From: CAVYUC01 sp963816685
GTDB taxonomy: Bacteria; Bacteroidota; Bacteroidia; Bacteroidales; Prolixibacteraceae
Direction of reading: 5' to 3'
DNA: 64,000 nucleotides
Assembly (NCBI GenBank): GCA_963816685.1
Contig: CAWFMB010000027.1
Location: forward strand, 1 to 64,000
The notes below the pieces were generated by a model that made no database searches, was not told the DNA's origin, and was given only the letters and a program-made list of their open reading frames with translations. Shown here one piece after another: positions 52,801-61,358 of this stretch (position 1 is its first letter; the number at the start of each line of letters is the position of its first letter). The position numbers were made by a program, and so were the translations under genes.

Positions 52801-53473
52801 AGATACCTTGCCTTATCCTGAAGGTGATTTTAATGTTTTCGAATTTCAGGATTCAGGAAAGTTTGATATTGGATTAATTGCAAGTTCTGCCCAAACAGGA
52901 TGCACTGATACATTAATTAAAAACAACTGGATTTTTGTTTTCCCCAAACCCAGCGCTAATTTCAAAGTGAATTTCCCCGTGGCAATGATTGAACATTCGG
53001 ATATCACTTTTACCAACATGTCGGTAAATGCTTCCTATTACTATTGGGACTTTGGCGACAACCAGTTTTCAAATGAGATTAATCCGATCCATACTTTCGA
53101 AAGTTTAGGTGAATTCACCACCGAATTAATTGCAGAAGCTGAAAGTGGCTGCACCGATACCACTGATTTTCTTGTTACTATTTTACCAACATCTTCATAC
53201 ACTCCCAACGCGTTCAGGCCGGACAGTCCCATTGAAGTAAACCGAACATTTATGCCCGTTGGAAAAAATGCATACCAGTTTAATTTCAAACTGAAAGTTT
53301 ATGACCGGTGGGGTCAGCTTATTTTTGAAACCACCTCAACCGATTATCCATGGGACGGAACAACCCAGGACGGAAATCCTGCCCCGACAGGAAATTATAT
53401 CTGGATTTCAGATTTTATTGACGTACAAGGATTTGAACATCATCAAAAAGGACAGGTACTTTTATTGCGGTAA
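49823..53473 (+). CDS. Large type IX secretion cargo: IgGFc-binding-like, PKD and gliding-motility C-terminal domain
   Basis: Start taken at GTG 49823 (VNKFYLAILFVFVSVF), which gives a signal peptide ending VLAQ and 1216 residues; an earlier TTG lies inside the terminator and is rejected. The mature chain begins with an IgGFc-binding-like N-terminal region (about 20-470; GTNFWFGFMENRNQS, VHLIAEKPVNVYALSWD, FLIVAAEDSTTVEITPS). Repeated Ig-like segments and at least two PKD domains follow (KWNFGDNSPVSNVQNPSHSY; YYWDFGDNQFSNEINPIHTF). A gliding-motility-associated (type B) C-terminal domain ends the chain (YTPNAFRPDS, KVYDRWGQLIFETTS, DGNPAPTGNYIW). The last domain routes it to the T9SS; the surface function is unknown. 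Confidence 0.9.
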   Translation: MNKFYLAILFVFVSVFVLAQTEADQCTKSTEGTNFWFGFMENRNQSLYHFIEISVSARETTNFKLFTGSSEILFGSYTVNANQSLQIKIPWELAEAVGSETVQDKGVHLIAEKPVNVYALSWDVNSADVALIYPVGSLGKEYFAVCYYPDIDPAFGNGKNSEFLIVAAEDSTTVEITPSKVTHLLKPADSTFTVQLNKGEVYQVQSENDLNTRETGQGDLTGSFIKSNKPVAFYSGSLATRVPSGNCCWDHLFEQIPPVHTWGRQYFTVPLKSREMDRYRILAAEDNTNVQITGRLPLIVDRGGFEEVVFYNDDPKQIIADKPILVVQYSQSNSVDSTFSGGDGDPFMIILSSVTQTKNDVTFATYESPEVDIENYEGIKKYFVNVVAKTRSLNSMQFDGVPFQDEFQPFPKNSEYSFAQKEIDPNVHRIQNLSDDGFLAYVYGFGGLESFGYGVGFNLDFMLELWKGSSTLFFERDTMLLCYGDTLTLDAGQFFDNYNWNTGESSQKIKVNKEGWYFVEASTIDGCILEDSVFVYISHPVTNIGDDIPGECEPFSIELDAKAGFEKYLWKNESGDTLSEAQTFLASQTGEYQVTVFDKYNCTARDKIKMVIFPVPDIETDKNVLVCGKKTTTLNLSLTGVQDSIWSFEGNFNWYSDNPSQLILSDERHTSANIEVPDWGDYEVYYQLTTIDNCVTYDTFHVSFYPVPSSSFNFVENPNDECENYSREIAYTGNSGTAAQYNWDFDGSQLIDSLGWNNYRISLGINNSNPVLQLVVEENGCFSDTTRRQIGANPDFIMQTAKSRGCDSLIVYFEGELQIPDSLLFKWNFGDNSPVSNVQNPSHSYSQPGFYDVSLSITNLVSGCEIGFQIDDMVKVFQTPTAAISADPNFCYPDSAQIYYPFNIDSTIAFWQFEGIHQVGNGNDSITVILDQPTGTVRLSVDEYGCISDTAEIHMKRKPNFDFSTEILKGCIPFSAKLVAEPFDDLLTFNWITDTLPYPEGDFNVFEFQDSGKFDIGLIASSAQTGCTDTLIKNNWIFVFPKPSANFKVNFPVAMIEHSDITFTNMSVNASYYYWDFGDNQFSNEINPIHTFESLGEFTTELIAEAESGCTDTTDFLVTILPTSSYTPNAFRPDSPIEVNRTFMPVGKNAYQFNFKLKVYDRWGQLIFETTSTDYPWDGTTQDGNPAPTGNYIWISDFIDVQGFEHHQKGQVLLLR

Positions 53474-53480
53474 CCATTTT

Positions 53481-54491
53481 TTAGCGGCTGCCAAATTGCT
53501 CCTCGTATCTGTTGTAAAAAGGAAAATTCCGCTTGCTTTCTGATTGACCCAAAAAAAATGAAAGTGAAATTTCACTTGTTCCTCCTGTATCGCCCCATAA
53601 ACCCGAAACAGTAAAATCATAACTGTAAGTCAATTGCCAGTTATTTTTCAAAAAACCAACCAGAAAAATCACAGCATCATACCGGAAATCAAAATTTTGC
53701 CGAAACCAGGTTCCAAGAGTTAATCCATATTTTGTTGCGAGAACTCCATAGTTTATCTGACTGAAATCGCCCTGCTGATGGATAACAAATTGTGGCGAGA
53801 TATCAAATTTCTTTCGTTGGTGGCCATATAAATAAACTGGCAGCTTTGCCCCAAAATGAACAGTATATTTCCTGTATAACTTTCCAACATCTTCCTGTCC
53901 TGAATAAAAAGATTGACGGGGCTCAGCCAAATGATGAGCTGCAATTCCAAAAAATAATTTCTCACTGTAAATCAAAACTCCGGTTGAAAAATCCAGATAT
54001 GAATAATTCGGATCAGTTAAATATTGCAGCTCGCCGGAAATACCATGATTTCCGAAATATGGATCAACATTATCAGGAAAAACCAGACGATCCGTTTTCA
54101 GGGAATTTTGGTTAAAACCAGTTTGAAAACCACCATTTAACCAATACGTTTTATTTAAGCGAACAAAAACCGAATAAATTAAATTTAACTGAAAAGAATT
54201 CAAAATATGATTAGCCTGAGCATCATTCATTACAAAAAATCCAAATCCACCCTGCAACTTTTTTACAGGCATATCGAAAGCTGCACTATAGGTAGTATAA
54301 GCATTATCAAATTTTTGCCATTGGTTTCGGTATTGCAATGCCACTCTGGGAGCGTCTACCGATCCCGAAAAAGCAGGATTCAGGTATAAAGGATTGGAAT
54401 AAAACTGCGAAAATGAAACGTCTTGTGCTGTTGCTGTACACAGCGACAACATCAGTAAATAAAACAAGCCGATTTTAAATAATGCTTTCAT
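53481..54491 (-). CDS. PorP/SprF-family type IX secretion membrane protein
   Basis: From ATG 54491 (MKALFKIGLFYLLML) it has 336 residues and a signal peptide to about residue 22 (ATAQ); a longer frame is available but adds a nonsense-like leader. The PorP/SprF signature opens the mature chain (DVSFSQFYSNPLYLNPAFSG), followed by an outer-membrane barrel with many aromatic strand ends. SprF-type proteins are needed for export or anchoring of specific T9SS cargo. It converges on the cargo gene with 7 bases between the stops, so the two are not one transcript, but cargo-partner pairing is likely. Confidence 0.9.
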   Translation of the reverse strand: MKALFKIGLFYLLMLSLCTATAQDVSFSQFYSNPLYLNPAFSGSVDAPRVALQYRNQWQKFDNAYTTYSAAFDMPVKKLQGGFGFFVMNDAQANHILNSFQLNLIYSVFVRLNKTYWLNGGFQTGFNQNSLKTDRLVFPDNVDPYFGNHGISGELQYLTDPNYSYLDFSTGVLIYSEKLFFGIAAHHLAEPRQSFYSGQEDVGKLYRKYTVHFGAKLPVYLYGHQRKKFDISPQFVIHQQGDFSQINYGVLATKYGLTLGTWFRQNFDFRYDAVIFLVGFLKNNWQLTYSYDFTVSGLWGDTGGTSEISLSFFLGQSESKRNFPFYNRYEEQFGSR

Positions 54492-54557
54492 TTCAGTTTT
54501 TACATCAGCCAATGCTAAAATATAACATAATTTCTTCTGAAATCTTGTTGTATCCAT

Positions 54558-54590
54558 AAAAAAGAGGCTGCCGAAACCGACAACCTCTTC
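54558..54590 (-). terminator. Rho-independent terminator of the W-motif protein gene
   Basis: On the minus strand GAGGTTGTCG-(GTTT)-CGGCAGCCTC, with two G-T or mismatched positions, is followed by TTTTTT. It lies about 32 bases after the stop of the gene at 54622. Confidence 0.8.
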
Positions 54591-54621
54591 CAAATTCTAC
54601 CTAACTATTCGCACTAAACCT

Positions 54622-54978
54622 CTAATTATTCCAATAATCTGTGTTAACCATCCAGTTATCCAAAGTTAATTCATTTTCTGTTTCTTCTTCCAAAGAAACC
54701 ACACTTGAAAGTGTCCAGGTGTTTTCATCTGTCATCCAGTTTTCAACCTGCAGATCTGCATCATTTTCCACCGTGTAACCGAATGTGCTTTCTGCAACAT
54801 TCCAGTAATTTTCATTTACCATCCAGTCTTCAACTATCATTTCTGATTCAACTGTGTTTTCAAGCCCTGAGGCGATTGCAACTTCTGTTCCCTTTGCATT
54901 TACATTTCCACCTAAAATTAAAAGGATAAAAAATAGAGCCGGTACAATCTGTCTGATACTTAATTTAATTGTTTTCAT
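54622..54978 (-). CDS. Small secreted protein with three W-motif repeats (unknown function)
   Basis: A 118-residue protein with a signal peptide (cleavage about residue 28, VNAKG). The mature 90 residues hold three near-identical motifs with a 28-29 residue period: VEDWMVNENYWN (49-60), VENWMTDENTWT (78-89) and LDNWMVNTDYWN (106-117). Each has a WM six residues before a second Trp. The spacers are acidic and low in hydrophobic residues. It has its own strong terminator, so it is a single-gene transcript. I do not recognise a named family; binding of a ligand or of another envelope protein through the Trp pairs is speculation. Confidence 0.65.
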   Translation of the reverse strand: MKTIKLSIRQIVPALFFILLILGGNVNAKGTEVAIASGLENTVESEMIVEDWMVNENYWNVAESTFGYTVENDADLQVENWMTDENTWTLSSVVSLEEETENELTLDNWMVNTDYWNN

Positions 54979-55134
54979 CGTTTTCTGTTTTTATGTTTCT
55001 GTTTCTGTTTTCTTGTTTTTCTAAAACTGTTTACAAATTAATAGACTAATAACTTGTGCAAAGGTTACAAGGTATTTTGTTAAAATGTACGAAAACTTTG
55101 TTAACGAAATCTTAAGGTCGGTAAATGACAGAAA

Positions 55135-55938
55135 TTACCGGTAAATAAAAATACTTTTAGGTATGGATAGATTGAAATCAGTCGGTAAATGGCGAAATAT
55201 TCCATAAACAGCCGAGCCGCTGCCTGACATGGAAGCATAAACCGCACCGGTTCTATATAATGTCTCCTTTAATTCTTTTATTTCCGGATACTGTGGGAAA
55301 ATGCTTTTTTCGAAATCATTTACCACATGATCTTTCCATTTATCCGGTGAAAGATCAGCAAGTTCATGTAAATTAAATTTTGGCGCTCCGGGAATAATAT
55401 TTCTGTATGCCTCAGGTGTACCGACAGAAACATCTGGTTTAAGAATTACAATATGAAATTCGGAAAGATCGATTTGATACGCGACAAGTTTATCGCCAAT
55501 TCCTTCGGCAAACGCAGGTTGATTATCAATAAAAAATGAACAATCGGCGCCAATTCTTGCAGCATATTTTTTTAAACCAGCACTATTTAAACCCAGATCA
55601 AAATAATCATTCAACATTTTTAAAGCGAAAGCTGCATCGGAAGAACCTCCTCCCAAACCTGCTCCGAATGGAATAACCTTGTGCAAATGAAATTGTACGG
55701 GGGGTAAATCAAAATCTTCTTTTAAAAAATGATAAGCCTTAAGAACCAGGTTTTCACTTGCCGGACCACCAATCTTCATTCCTGAAAATGAAAGACCGGT
55801 TTTATCTGATTCAATCATTTCAAGTGCATCAGCAAGTTTTACCGGATAAAAAATAGTTTCAAGATTGTGATAGCCGTCTGCTCTTTTTGAAACGACATGA
55901 AGTCCAAGATTTATTTTAGCATTGGGAAATACAATCAT
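55135..55938 (-). CDS. ispE: 4-diphosphocytidyl-2-C-methyl-D-erythritol kinase
   Basis: A 267-residue GHMP kinase of the MEP isoprenoid pathway; it phosphorylates CDP-ME at the 2-hydroxyl. The N-terminal substrate motif AKINLGLHVVSKRADGYHN and the ATP loop IPFGAGLGGGSSDAAFAL are intact, and MSGSGSAVYGIF is the C-terminal GHMP motif. The gcvP terminator lies between it and the upstream gcvP gene, so it probably has its own promoter. Confidence 0.95.
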   Translation of the reverse strand: MIVFPNAKINLGLHVVSKRADGYHNLETIFYPVKLADALEMIESDKTGLSFSGMKIGGPASENLVLKAYHFLKEDFDLPPVQFHLHKVIPFGAGLGGGSSDAAFALKMLNDYFDLGLNSAGLKKYAARIGADCSFFIDNQPAFAEGIGDKLVAYQIDLSEFHIVILKPDVSVGTPEAYRNIIPGAPKFNLHELADLSPDKWKDHVVNDFEKSIFPQYPEIKELKETLYRTGAVYASMSGSGSAVYGIFRHLPTDFNLSIPKSIFIYR

Positions 55939-55940
55939 TA

Positions 55941-55976
55941 TAAAAAGTTAAAAACCTCCGGAAATCTCCAGAGGTT
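55941..55976 (-). terminator. Rho-independent terminator of gcvP
   Basis: On the minus strand CCTCTGGA-(GATT)-TCCGGAGG is followed by TTTTTAACTTTTT. It starts about 6 bases after the gcvP stop codon. Confidence 0.8.
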
Positions 55977-55980
55977 GATG

Positions 55981-58860
55981 TTATTGTTCATTCAGCAATT
56001 CATATTCTTTTGGCGTTCCGCATGTGCAAATAAGGTTTCGGTCGCCCCAGGCATTATCCACACGGCCAACAGGTACCCAGAATTTATTTTCCTTCACCCA
56101 ATCGCGAGGGAAAGCAGCCTTTTGTCTCGAATAACCATAATCCCAGTTATCCATAATTACCTTTTCGGCAGTGTGTGGAGCATGTTTCAGAACATTGTCC
56201 TGTTTGTCTGCTACTCCTTCATCAATCTCTTTTATTTCAAGGAAAATGGTGTTCAATGCATCAATAAACCTGTCGAGTTCCTGTTTCGATTCACTTTCAG
56301 TTGGTTCAATCATCAGCGTTCCATGCACCGGAAATGAAAGTGTTGGAGCATGAAAACCAAAGTCCATCAAACGCTTGGCAATGTCTTCTTCTGAAATTCC
56401 GGAAGAAGCTTTCAAATGACGACACTCCAGAATCAATTCGTGAGCAACGCGCCCATTTTCTCCTGTATATAAAACTCCGTAATTCTTTTCAAGGGCTTTT
56501 GCAATATAATTTGCATTAAGAATGGCAATTTTGGTAGCACGGGTTAAACCTTCGGCGCCCATCATTTTTATATAACCATACGTAATGGTTAAAACCGAAG
56601 CACTTCCCCAGGGAGCGCCGGCAACTGCATTAATTCCAATATGGCCGTTGTTCATTATCGGGTGCGAAGGTAAAAATTCAACCAAATGAGCTGCAACTGC
56701 AATCGGACCAACTCCGGGTCCGCCTCCGCCATGTGGAATTGCAAATGTTTTATGCAGGTTTAAATGGCACACGTCGGCTCCAATCATTCCCGGAGTTGTC
56801 AATCCTACCTGGGCATTCATATTTGCGCCATCAAGATAAACCTGTCCTCCGTTTTCATGAATGATACTGCACATTTCAACAATCGATGATTCGAAAACTC
56901 CGTGAGTGGATGGATATGTCACCATAAATGCAGAAAGGGAATCTTTATATTCTGTAGCCTTTTTTCGAACCTCTTCTATATCGATGTTGCCGTTTTTATC
57001 GCACCCAACAACTACCACTTTCATACCTGCCATTACTGCACTTGCCGGATTAGTACCATGTGCTGAAGAAGGAATCAATACAACATCGCGTTTTTCTTCA
57101 CCCCTGTTTTTGTGATATTCGCGGATGACCATCAACCCTGCATATTCGCCGGCGGCTCCTGAATTAGGCATTAGACTAACATCGGCCATTCCTGTAATTT
57201 CAGCCAAATCGCGACGCAGCTCTTCCATCATTTCATGATAACCGCGGGCCTGATTTTTAGGAACAAACGGATGTATTCCGTTAAATTCAATCCAGCTTAA
57301 CGGAAGCATTTCAGTTGCTGCATTAAGTTTCATAGTGCACGAGCCTAATGAAATCATTGAATGTGTAAGCGAAATATCTTTATGTTCCAACCTTTTTATA
57401 TATCGAAGCATTTCAGTTTCTGAACGGTACTTGTTGAAAACGTCCTGCTTCATAAAATCAGTTTTCCTGCCAAATTTTTCATCAATTTCATATCCTTCAG
57501 GATATTCATGAATGACAGGCCACTTTTTATTTGCAGCTTTTGCAAAAACTTCAAGAATCCAGGTCATATCCTCACGGTTGGTTGTTTCATCAATACTGAT
57601 TCCAACATCACCGTTGTCAAAAAACCTAAAATTCATTTCAAGTTCAAGGGAAAGCCATTCGATATCTTCCCGTTTTATTCGTTTTGGCAATTCAAATCGC
57701 ACAGTATCAAAAAAACTGCTGTTCAACTGTTTATATCCTAGTTTTTCAATTTCAACTGCAAGAAAAGCTGCGATATTATGTACCCGTTCAGCAATCATTT
57801 TAATTCCTTCGGGTCCGTGATAAACACCAAAGAAACCGGCCATAGTAGCTAAAAGAGCCTGCGCTGTGCATATATTCGATGTTGCCTTTTCACGCTTTAT
57901 ATGTTGCTCACGTGTCTGCAGCGCCATCCGCAATGCCCTGTTTCCATGGATATCTTTTGTGATGCCAATAATACGGCCAGGCATAGCACGTTTAAATTCT
58001 TCGCGTGCAGTAAAAAAGGCAGCATGCGGTCCGCCATAACCCATTGGGACACCAAACCTCTGGCTGTTGCCAAAAACAATATCAGCTCCCCATTCCCCGG
58101 GAGGTGTTAATACAGCAAGTGCAAGTAAATCGGTTGCAACTGCAACTTTAATTTCTTTTTCATGCGCCTTTTCAACCCATTCAGAATAATCCAGAATTTC
58201 ACCGTCGGAATTTGGATACTGAATAATGACGCCAAAAACCTCTTCTGCAAATTCAAAATCCTCTTTAGACTGAATTCTCAAATCAATACCCAATGGAGCT
58301 GCCCTTGTCTGAAGTACATCAATTGTTTGCGGCCACATTTTTCGATCAACTAAAACAACGTTTACATTGTCTTTCACCATTTTACGCGAGCGAAGATTCA
58401 TCATCATCACCATTGCTTCGGCTGCCGCAGTAGCTTCATCAAGCAGTGACGCATTTGCAATTTCCATTGATGTAAGTTCGCAAATCATTGTCTGAAAGTT
58501 CAACAGAGCTTCAAGTCTTCCCTGCGAAATTTCCGCCTGATAGGGTGTGTACGAAGTATACCAAACCGGATTCTCCAAAACATTACGCAAAATAACTGCA
58601 GGAGTAATAGTGTCATAATATCCCATACCGATATAGGTATTAAATACTTTGTTCTTTGCGGCCAAACCTAAAATCTGCCTGTAGTATTTGCGTTCGCTTA
58701 AACCTTCCGGAAGCTTCAATGGCCCTTTTAGCCTGATATTTGACGGTACAGTTTGATCAATTAATTCCTCCAGGGAAGAAACCCCGATAAAACCAAGCAT
58801 TTCTTCAATTTCATTTGTCCGTGGTCCAATGTGTCTGTTTTCAAAAGTATCGTGAGGCAT
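55981..58860 (-). CDS. gcvP: Glycine dehydrogenase (decarboxylating), P-protein
   Basis: A 959-residue single-chain P-protein of the glycine cleavage system; both halves are fused, as in E. coli. It decarboxylates glycine and loads aminomethyl onto the H-protein. The N-terminal half starts with ENRHIGPRTNEIEEMLGFIG. The PLP lysine is in DVCHLNLHKTFAIPHGGGG (about residue 700), followed by GPGVGPIAVAAHL. The other glycine-cleavage genes are not in this window. Confidence 0.97.
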   Translation of the reverse strand: MPHDTFENRHIGPRTNEIEEMLGFIGVSSLEELIDQTVPSNIRLKGPLKLPEGLSERKYYRQILGLAAKNKVFNTYIGMGYYDTITPAVILRNVLENPVWYTSYTPYQAEISQGRLEALLNFQTMICELTSMEIANASLLDEATAAAEAMVMMMNLRSRKMVKDNVNVVLVDRKMWPQTIDVLQTRAAPLGIDLRIQSKEDFEFAEEVFGVIIQYPNSDGEILDYSEWVEKAHEKEIKVAVATDLLALAVLTPPGEWGADIVFGNSQRFGVPMGYGGPHAAFFTAREEFKRAMPGRIIGITKDIHGNRALRMALQTREQHIKREKATSNICTAQALLATMAGFFGVYHGPEGIKMIAERVHNIAAFLAVEIEKLGYKQLNSSFFDTVRFELPKRIKREDIEWLSLELEMNFRFFDNGDVGISIDETTNREDMTWILEVFAKAANKKWPVIHEYPEGYEIDEKFGRKTDFMKQDVFNKYRSETEMLRYIKRLEHKDISLTHSMISLGSCTMKLNAATEMLPLSWIEFNGIHPFVPKNQARGYHEMMEELRRDLAEITGMADVSLMPNSGAAGEYAGLMVIREYHKNRGEEKRDVVLIPSSAHGTNPASAVMAGMKVVVVGCDKNGNIDIEEVRKKATEYKDSLSAFMVTYPSTHGVFESSIVEMCSIIHENGGQVYLDGANMNAQVGLTTPGMIGADVCHLNLHKTFAIPHGGGGPGVGPIAVAAHLVEFLPSHPIMNNGHIGINAVAGAPWGSASVLTITYGYIKMMGAEGLTRATKIAILNANYIAKALEKNYGVLYTGENGRVAHELILECRHLKASSGISEEDIAKRLMDFGFHAPTLSFPVHGTLMIEPTESESKQELDRFIDALNTIFLEIKEIDEGVADKQDNVLKHAPHTAEKVIMDNWDYGYSRQKAAFPRDWVKENKFWVPVGRVDNAWGDRNLICTCGTPKEYELLNEQ

Positions 58861-58973
58861 TTATTTTGTTTTTTAGTGAATTATTTGCAAGTATAAAGTT
58901 TGCAGTTTATGGAAAAAATGATTTTAAACCAATTCTTTATTTGAATGAGAATATTTTATAAGTTTCTGAATCT

Positions 58974-59612
58974 TTATTTTAAAAAAGGATTACTGTTTTT
59001 TTCAAAACCTATCGTTGTTTCTTGTCCATGGCCACAGTAAACTTTTGTATCAGGTGGAAGTTGAAAAAGCTTGCTTTTAATACCAGCGACAAGAGTCTCA
59101 AAATTACCCCCGGGCAAATCTGTCCGGCCAATGCTTCCGTAAAACAAAACATCGCCGGCAATTAAAAATCCTTCCTTTTCATTATAAAAAACCACATGAC
59201 CCGGCGAATGACCCGGAACATGTATAATTTGAAGTTCAGAATTGCCAAACTTCAGTTTTTCGTCTTCTTTAAAAAACCCATCGGCAGGTGAAACAGGTTG
59301 CATTTCAAATCCAAACATTTCACCCTGAGTTACTGCTTTCTCTATCCAGAAATTATCATCAGAATGAACATAAAAGGGAATTTGAAATTGATTTCGTATA
59401 AATTCAACTCCCATAATATGATCGAAATGGCAATGAGTATTTGTTATTTTTTGTGGTTTCAGGTTACACGCTGCAATGTATTCTTTAATTTCGGAAAACT
59501 CCTCGGGATAATAAAAACCAGGATCAATAAATACACATTGCAGTGTTTCATCGGAAAGGACGAAAGAATTTTCCTGCAACGGATTTACAACAAATTTTTC
59601 AACTTTTATCAT
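58974..59612 (-). CDS. MBL-fold metallo-hydrolase (glyoxalase II-like)
   Basis: A 212-residue zinc hydrolase with the full metal-binding set: THCHFDHIMG (about 58-67), HVPGHSPGHVVFY and AGDVLFYGSIGRTDLPGG, then CGHGQETT near the end. This is the YcbL/glyoxalase-II-like branch, whose members cleave hydroxyacyl thioesters. The stop-start distance to pcm is 2 bases, so the two are one operon. Physiological substrate not evident. Confidence 0.88.
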   Translation of the reverse strand: MIKVEKFVVNPLQENSFVLSDETLQCVFIDPGFYYPEEFSEIKEYIAACNLKPQKITNTHCHFDHIMGVEFIRNQFQIPFYVHSDDNFWIEKAVTQGEMFGFEMQPVSPADGFFKEDEKLKFGNSELQIIHVPGHSPGHVVFYNEKEGFLIAGDVLFYGSIGRTDLPGGNFETLVAGIKSKLFQLPPDTKVYCGHGQETTIGFEKNSNPFLK

Positions 59613-59614
59613 TA

Positions 59615-60268
59615 TTAAAAATTTACTGTACCTTTTAATAGCGGCACAAAAACAAATTTTCCATGCTTTTCTGTTTTAAATTCCTCTTCTGAAATACGGA
59701 TAACCACCTGCATTTCCTGTCGTTTTGGAGTACCGATAGGAATAACCAGTCGACCACCAATTTTTAACTGCTGTGTTAATTCTTCCGGAATTGAAGCAGC
59801 CCCGGCTGTAACCAAAATTTTATCGAAAGGTGCAAAATTGGGAAGACCATTGTATCCGTCACCAAAAAAACATGCAGGATAATAACCTATTTCAGCAAGA
59901 AAAGACTGCACTTTCCTGAACAATTCTTTTTGACGTTCAACAGTAAAAACCTTTGCTCCCATTTCAACAAGAACAGCAGCCTGATAACCGGAACCGGTGC
60001 CGATTTCAAGGATTTTATCATTTGGTTCAACCTGCAGAAGCTGTGTCTGCACAGCAACAGTATAAGGCTGAGAGATAGTCTGCCCTGCGCCAATTGGAAA
60101 CGCCTGATCTTTGTATGCAAAGTTTAAAAATGAACTCTCCATAAAAAGATGTCTCGGAACTTTCCCTATGGCTTCCAATACCTTTTCATCCCTGATTCCT
60201 TTTATTTTCAATCCTTCAACCAGTTTTTTACGCATCCCCTTGTGGCGAAGGTCATCGTTTTCTGCCAT
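59615..60268 (-). CDS. pcm: Protein-L-isoaspartate O-methyltransferase
   Basis: A 217-residue SAM-dependent repair enzyme for isoaspartyl residues in aged proteins. Motifs: VPRHLFM, GAGQTISQPYTVA, the SAM site KILEIGTGSGYQAAVLVEMG and ILVTAGAASIPEEL. It is 2 bases upstream of the MBL hydrolase gene. Confidence 0.93.
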   Translation of the reverse strand: MAENDDLRHKGMRKKLVEGLKIKGIRDEKVLEAIGKVPRHLFMESSFLNFAYKDQAFPIGAGQTISQPYTVAVQTQLLQVEPNDKILEIGTGSGYQAAVLVEMGAKVFTVERQKELFRKVQSFLAEIGYYPACFFGDGYNGLPNFAPFDKILVTAGAASIPEELTQQLKIGGRLVIPIGTPKRQEMQVVIRISEEEFKTEKHGKFVFVPLLKGTVNF

Positions 60269-60403
60269 AAATGTTATTTGTCTGCAAATTTAACCGAAAT
60301 GATTTAATATCATTTTAAAGGCTCTTTCAATATTAACAATTATGGTTGATAAATTCCAACACCTGTTCCGCAAATGGTTGCATTTGAATTTTATATTTGT
60401 ACT

Positions 60404-61270
60404 ATGTTGAATTTTGGAATAATAGGCGACTTAAAATTACTTGAACCATACATCAGGCACATTCAAAAATTAAAGAATGTGCAGATTATCGGAAAATCAT
60501 CGGTTGGCATTAACATTCAGCCTGACAGTTTTCAGTTTACCATCCCTGAATTCAACCGGATTGAACTGATGAGCCGATCAGATATTTTACTGATTAGTAA
60601 CTTTTCATTGTTTCCGTTTGGCATTTTATGTGAGATGGTGAAAAAATCCAAACACATTTTTGCCGCTGAATATCCAAAACTGAGCATTGAAGAATGCGGA
60701 CAACTTGTAAAACTCACCAGCGAAGCAAAAACGGTATTTCAAATTGTTAATCCATTTTACTTTTTACCGGCAATTCAATGGATGAATGACAATTTAAGTT
60801 TCCCTGCTTTTCTTGATATTACCCGTTTTAATACCAGTTTCAACAGAAAAAACTCACTTTTCGCGTTACTCCTGATGTTAAAGCAAATTACAGGCTTTGA
60901 TGTCAAAAAAATAAGTGCAGTTACATTTCAACCTCCTCAAAAAAACTTTGATTTTTACAATCTGCGGCTTGAATTTGGCGATGCTACTGTTGTGAATATA
61001 AACAACGGAAAACTTGAAACTGCAAATGAATTTAAAATAAGTGTTTTTTCAAAAGACAAGTTTATTGTACTCGACTTCACAAATAAAACATACACCTGCA
61101 ATTATACTCCAATCAACCTTGTAAATTATTTGCCGGTACTTGAGATTGATAAATTTATGGATGCAGTTTTAAACAACAACAATAAAATTACAGACATAAA
61201 GGATTATCAGGATGTTCTTCAGTTGGTTATAAAAATAGACAAAAAAATAGCCCAGTTTTCGGGTGAATAA
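60404..61270 (+). CDS. Degenerate Gfo/Idh/MocA-like protein
   Basis: Start at ATG 60404 (MLNFGIIGDLKLLEPY, 288 residues). The overall layout is that of Gfo/Idh/MocA oxidoreductases: an N-terminal Rossmann-like part and a C-terminal beta domain. However, the NAD-binding GxGxxG is reduced to GIIGDL, and the EKP motif reads AEYPKLS. It may therefore not bind a dinucleotide. It precedes a polyprenyl glycosylphosphotransferase by 88 bases on the same strand, so a link to surface-sugar metabolism is plausible. Confidence 0.6.
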   Translation: MLNFGIIGDLKLLEPYIRHIQKLKNVQIIGKSSVGINIQPDSFQFTIPEFNRIELMSRSDILLISNFSLFPFGILCEMVKKSKHIFAAEYPKLSIEECGQLVKLTSEAKTVFQIVNPFYFLPAIQWMNDNLSFPAFLDITRFNTSFNRKNSLFALLLMLKQITGFDVKKISAVTFQPPQKNFDFYNLRLEFGDATVVNINNGKLETANEFKISVFSKDKFIVLDFTNKTYTCNYTPINLVNYLPVLEIDKFMDAVLNNNNKITDIKDYQDVLQLVIKIDKKIAQFSGE

Positions 61271-61286
61271 TTCATCAAAAAAATTT

Positions 61287-61294
61287 TACATTTG
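61287..61294 (+). promoter_or_regulatory. -7 element upstream of the glycosylphosphotransferase gene
   Basis: TACATTTG fits TAnnTTTG, 64 bases before the ATG at 61359. No clear -33 box. Confidence 0.3.
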
Positions 61295-61358
61295 CAGCAA
61301 TAATATTGCACACGCTTCGTTTACAAACATGCGACACTACAAACTTAACCAGTAAAAT

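Noticed and set aside
60392..60399. TATATTTG promoter for the gene at 60404
   Set aside because: The expected transcription start would fall on or after the ATG, so the element is probably coincidental.
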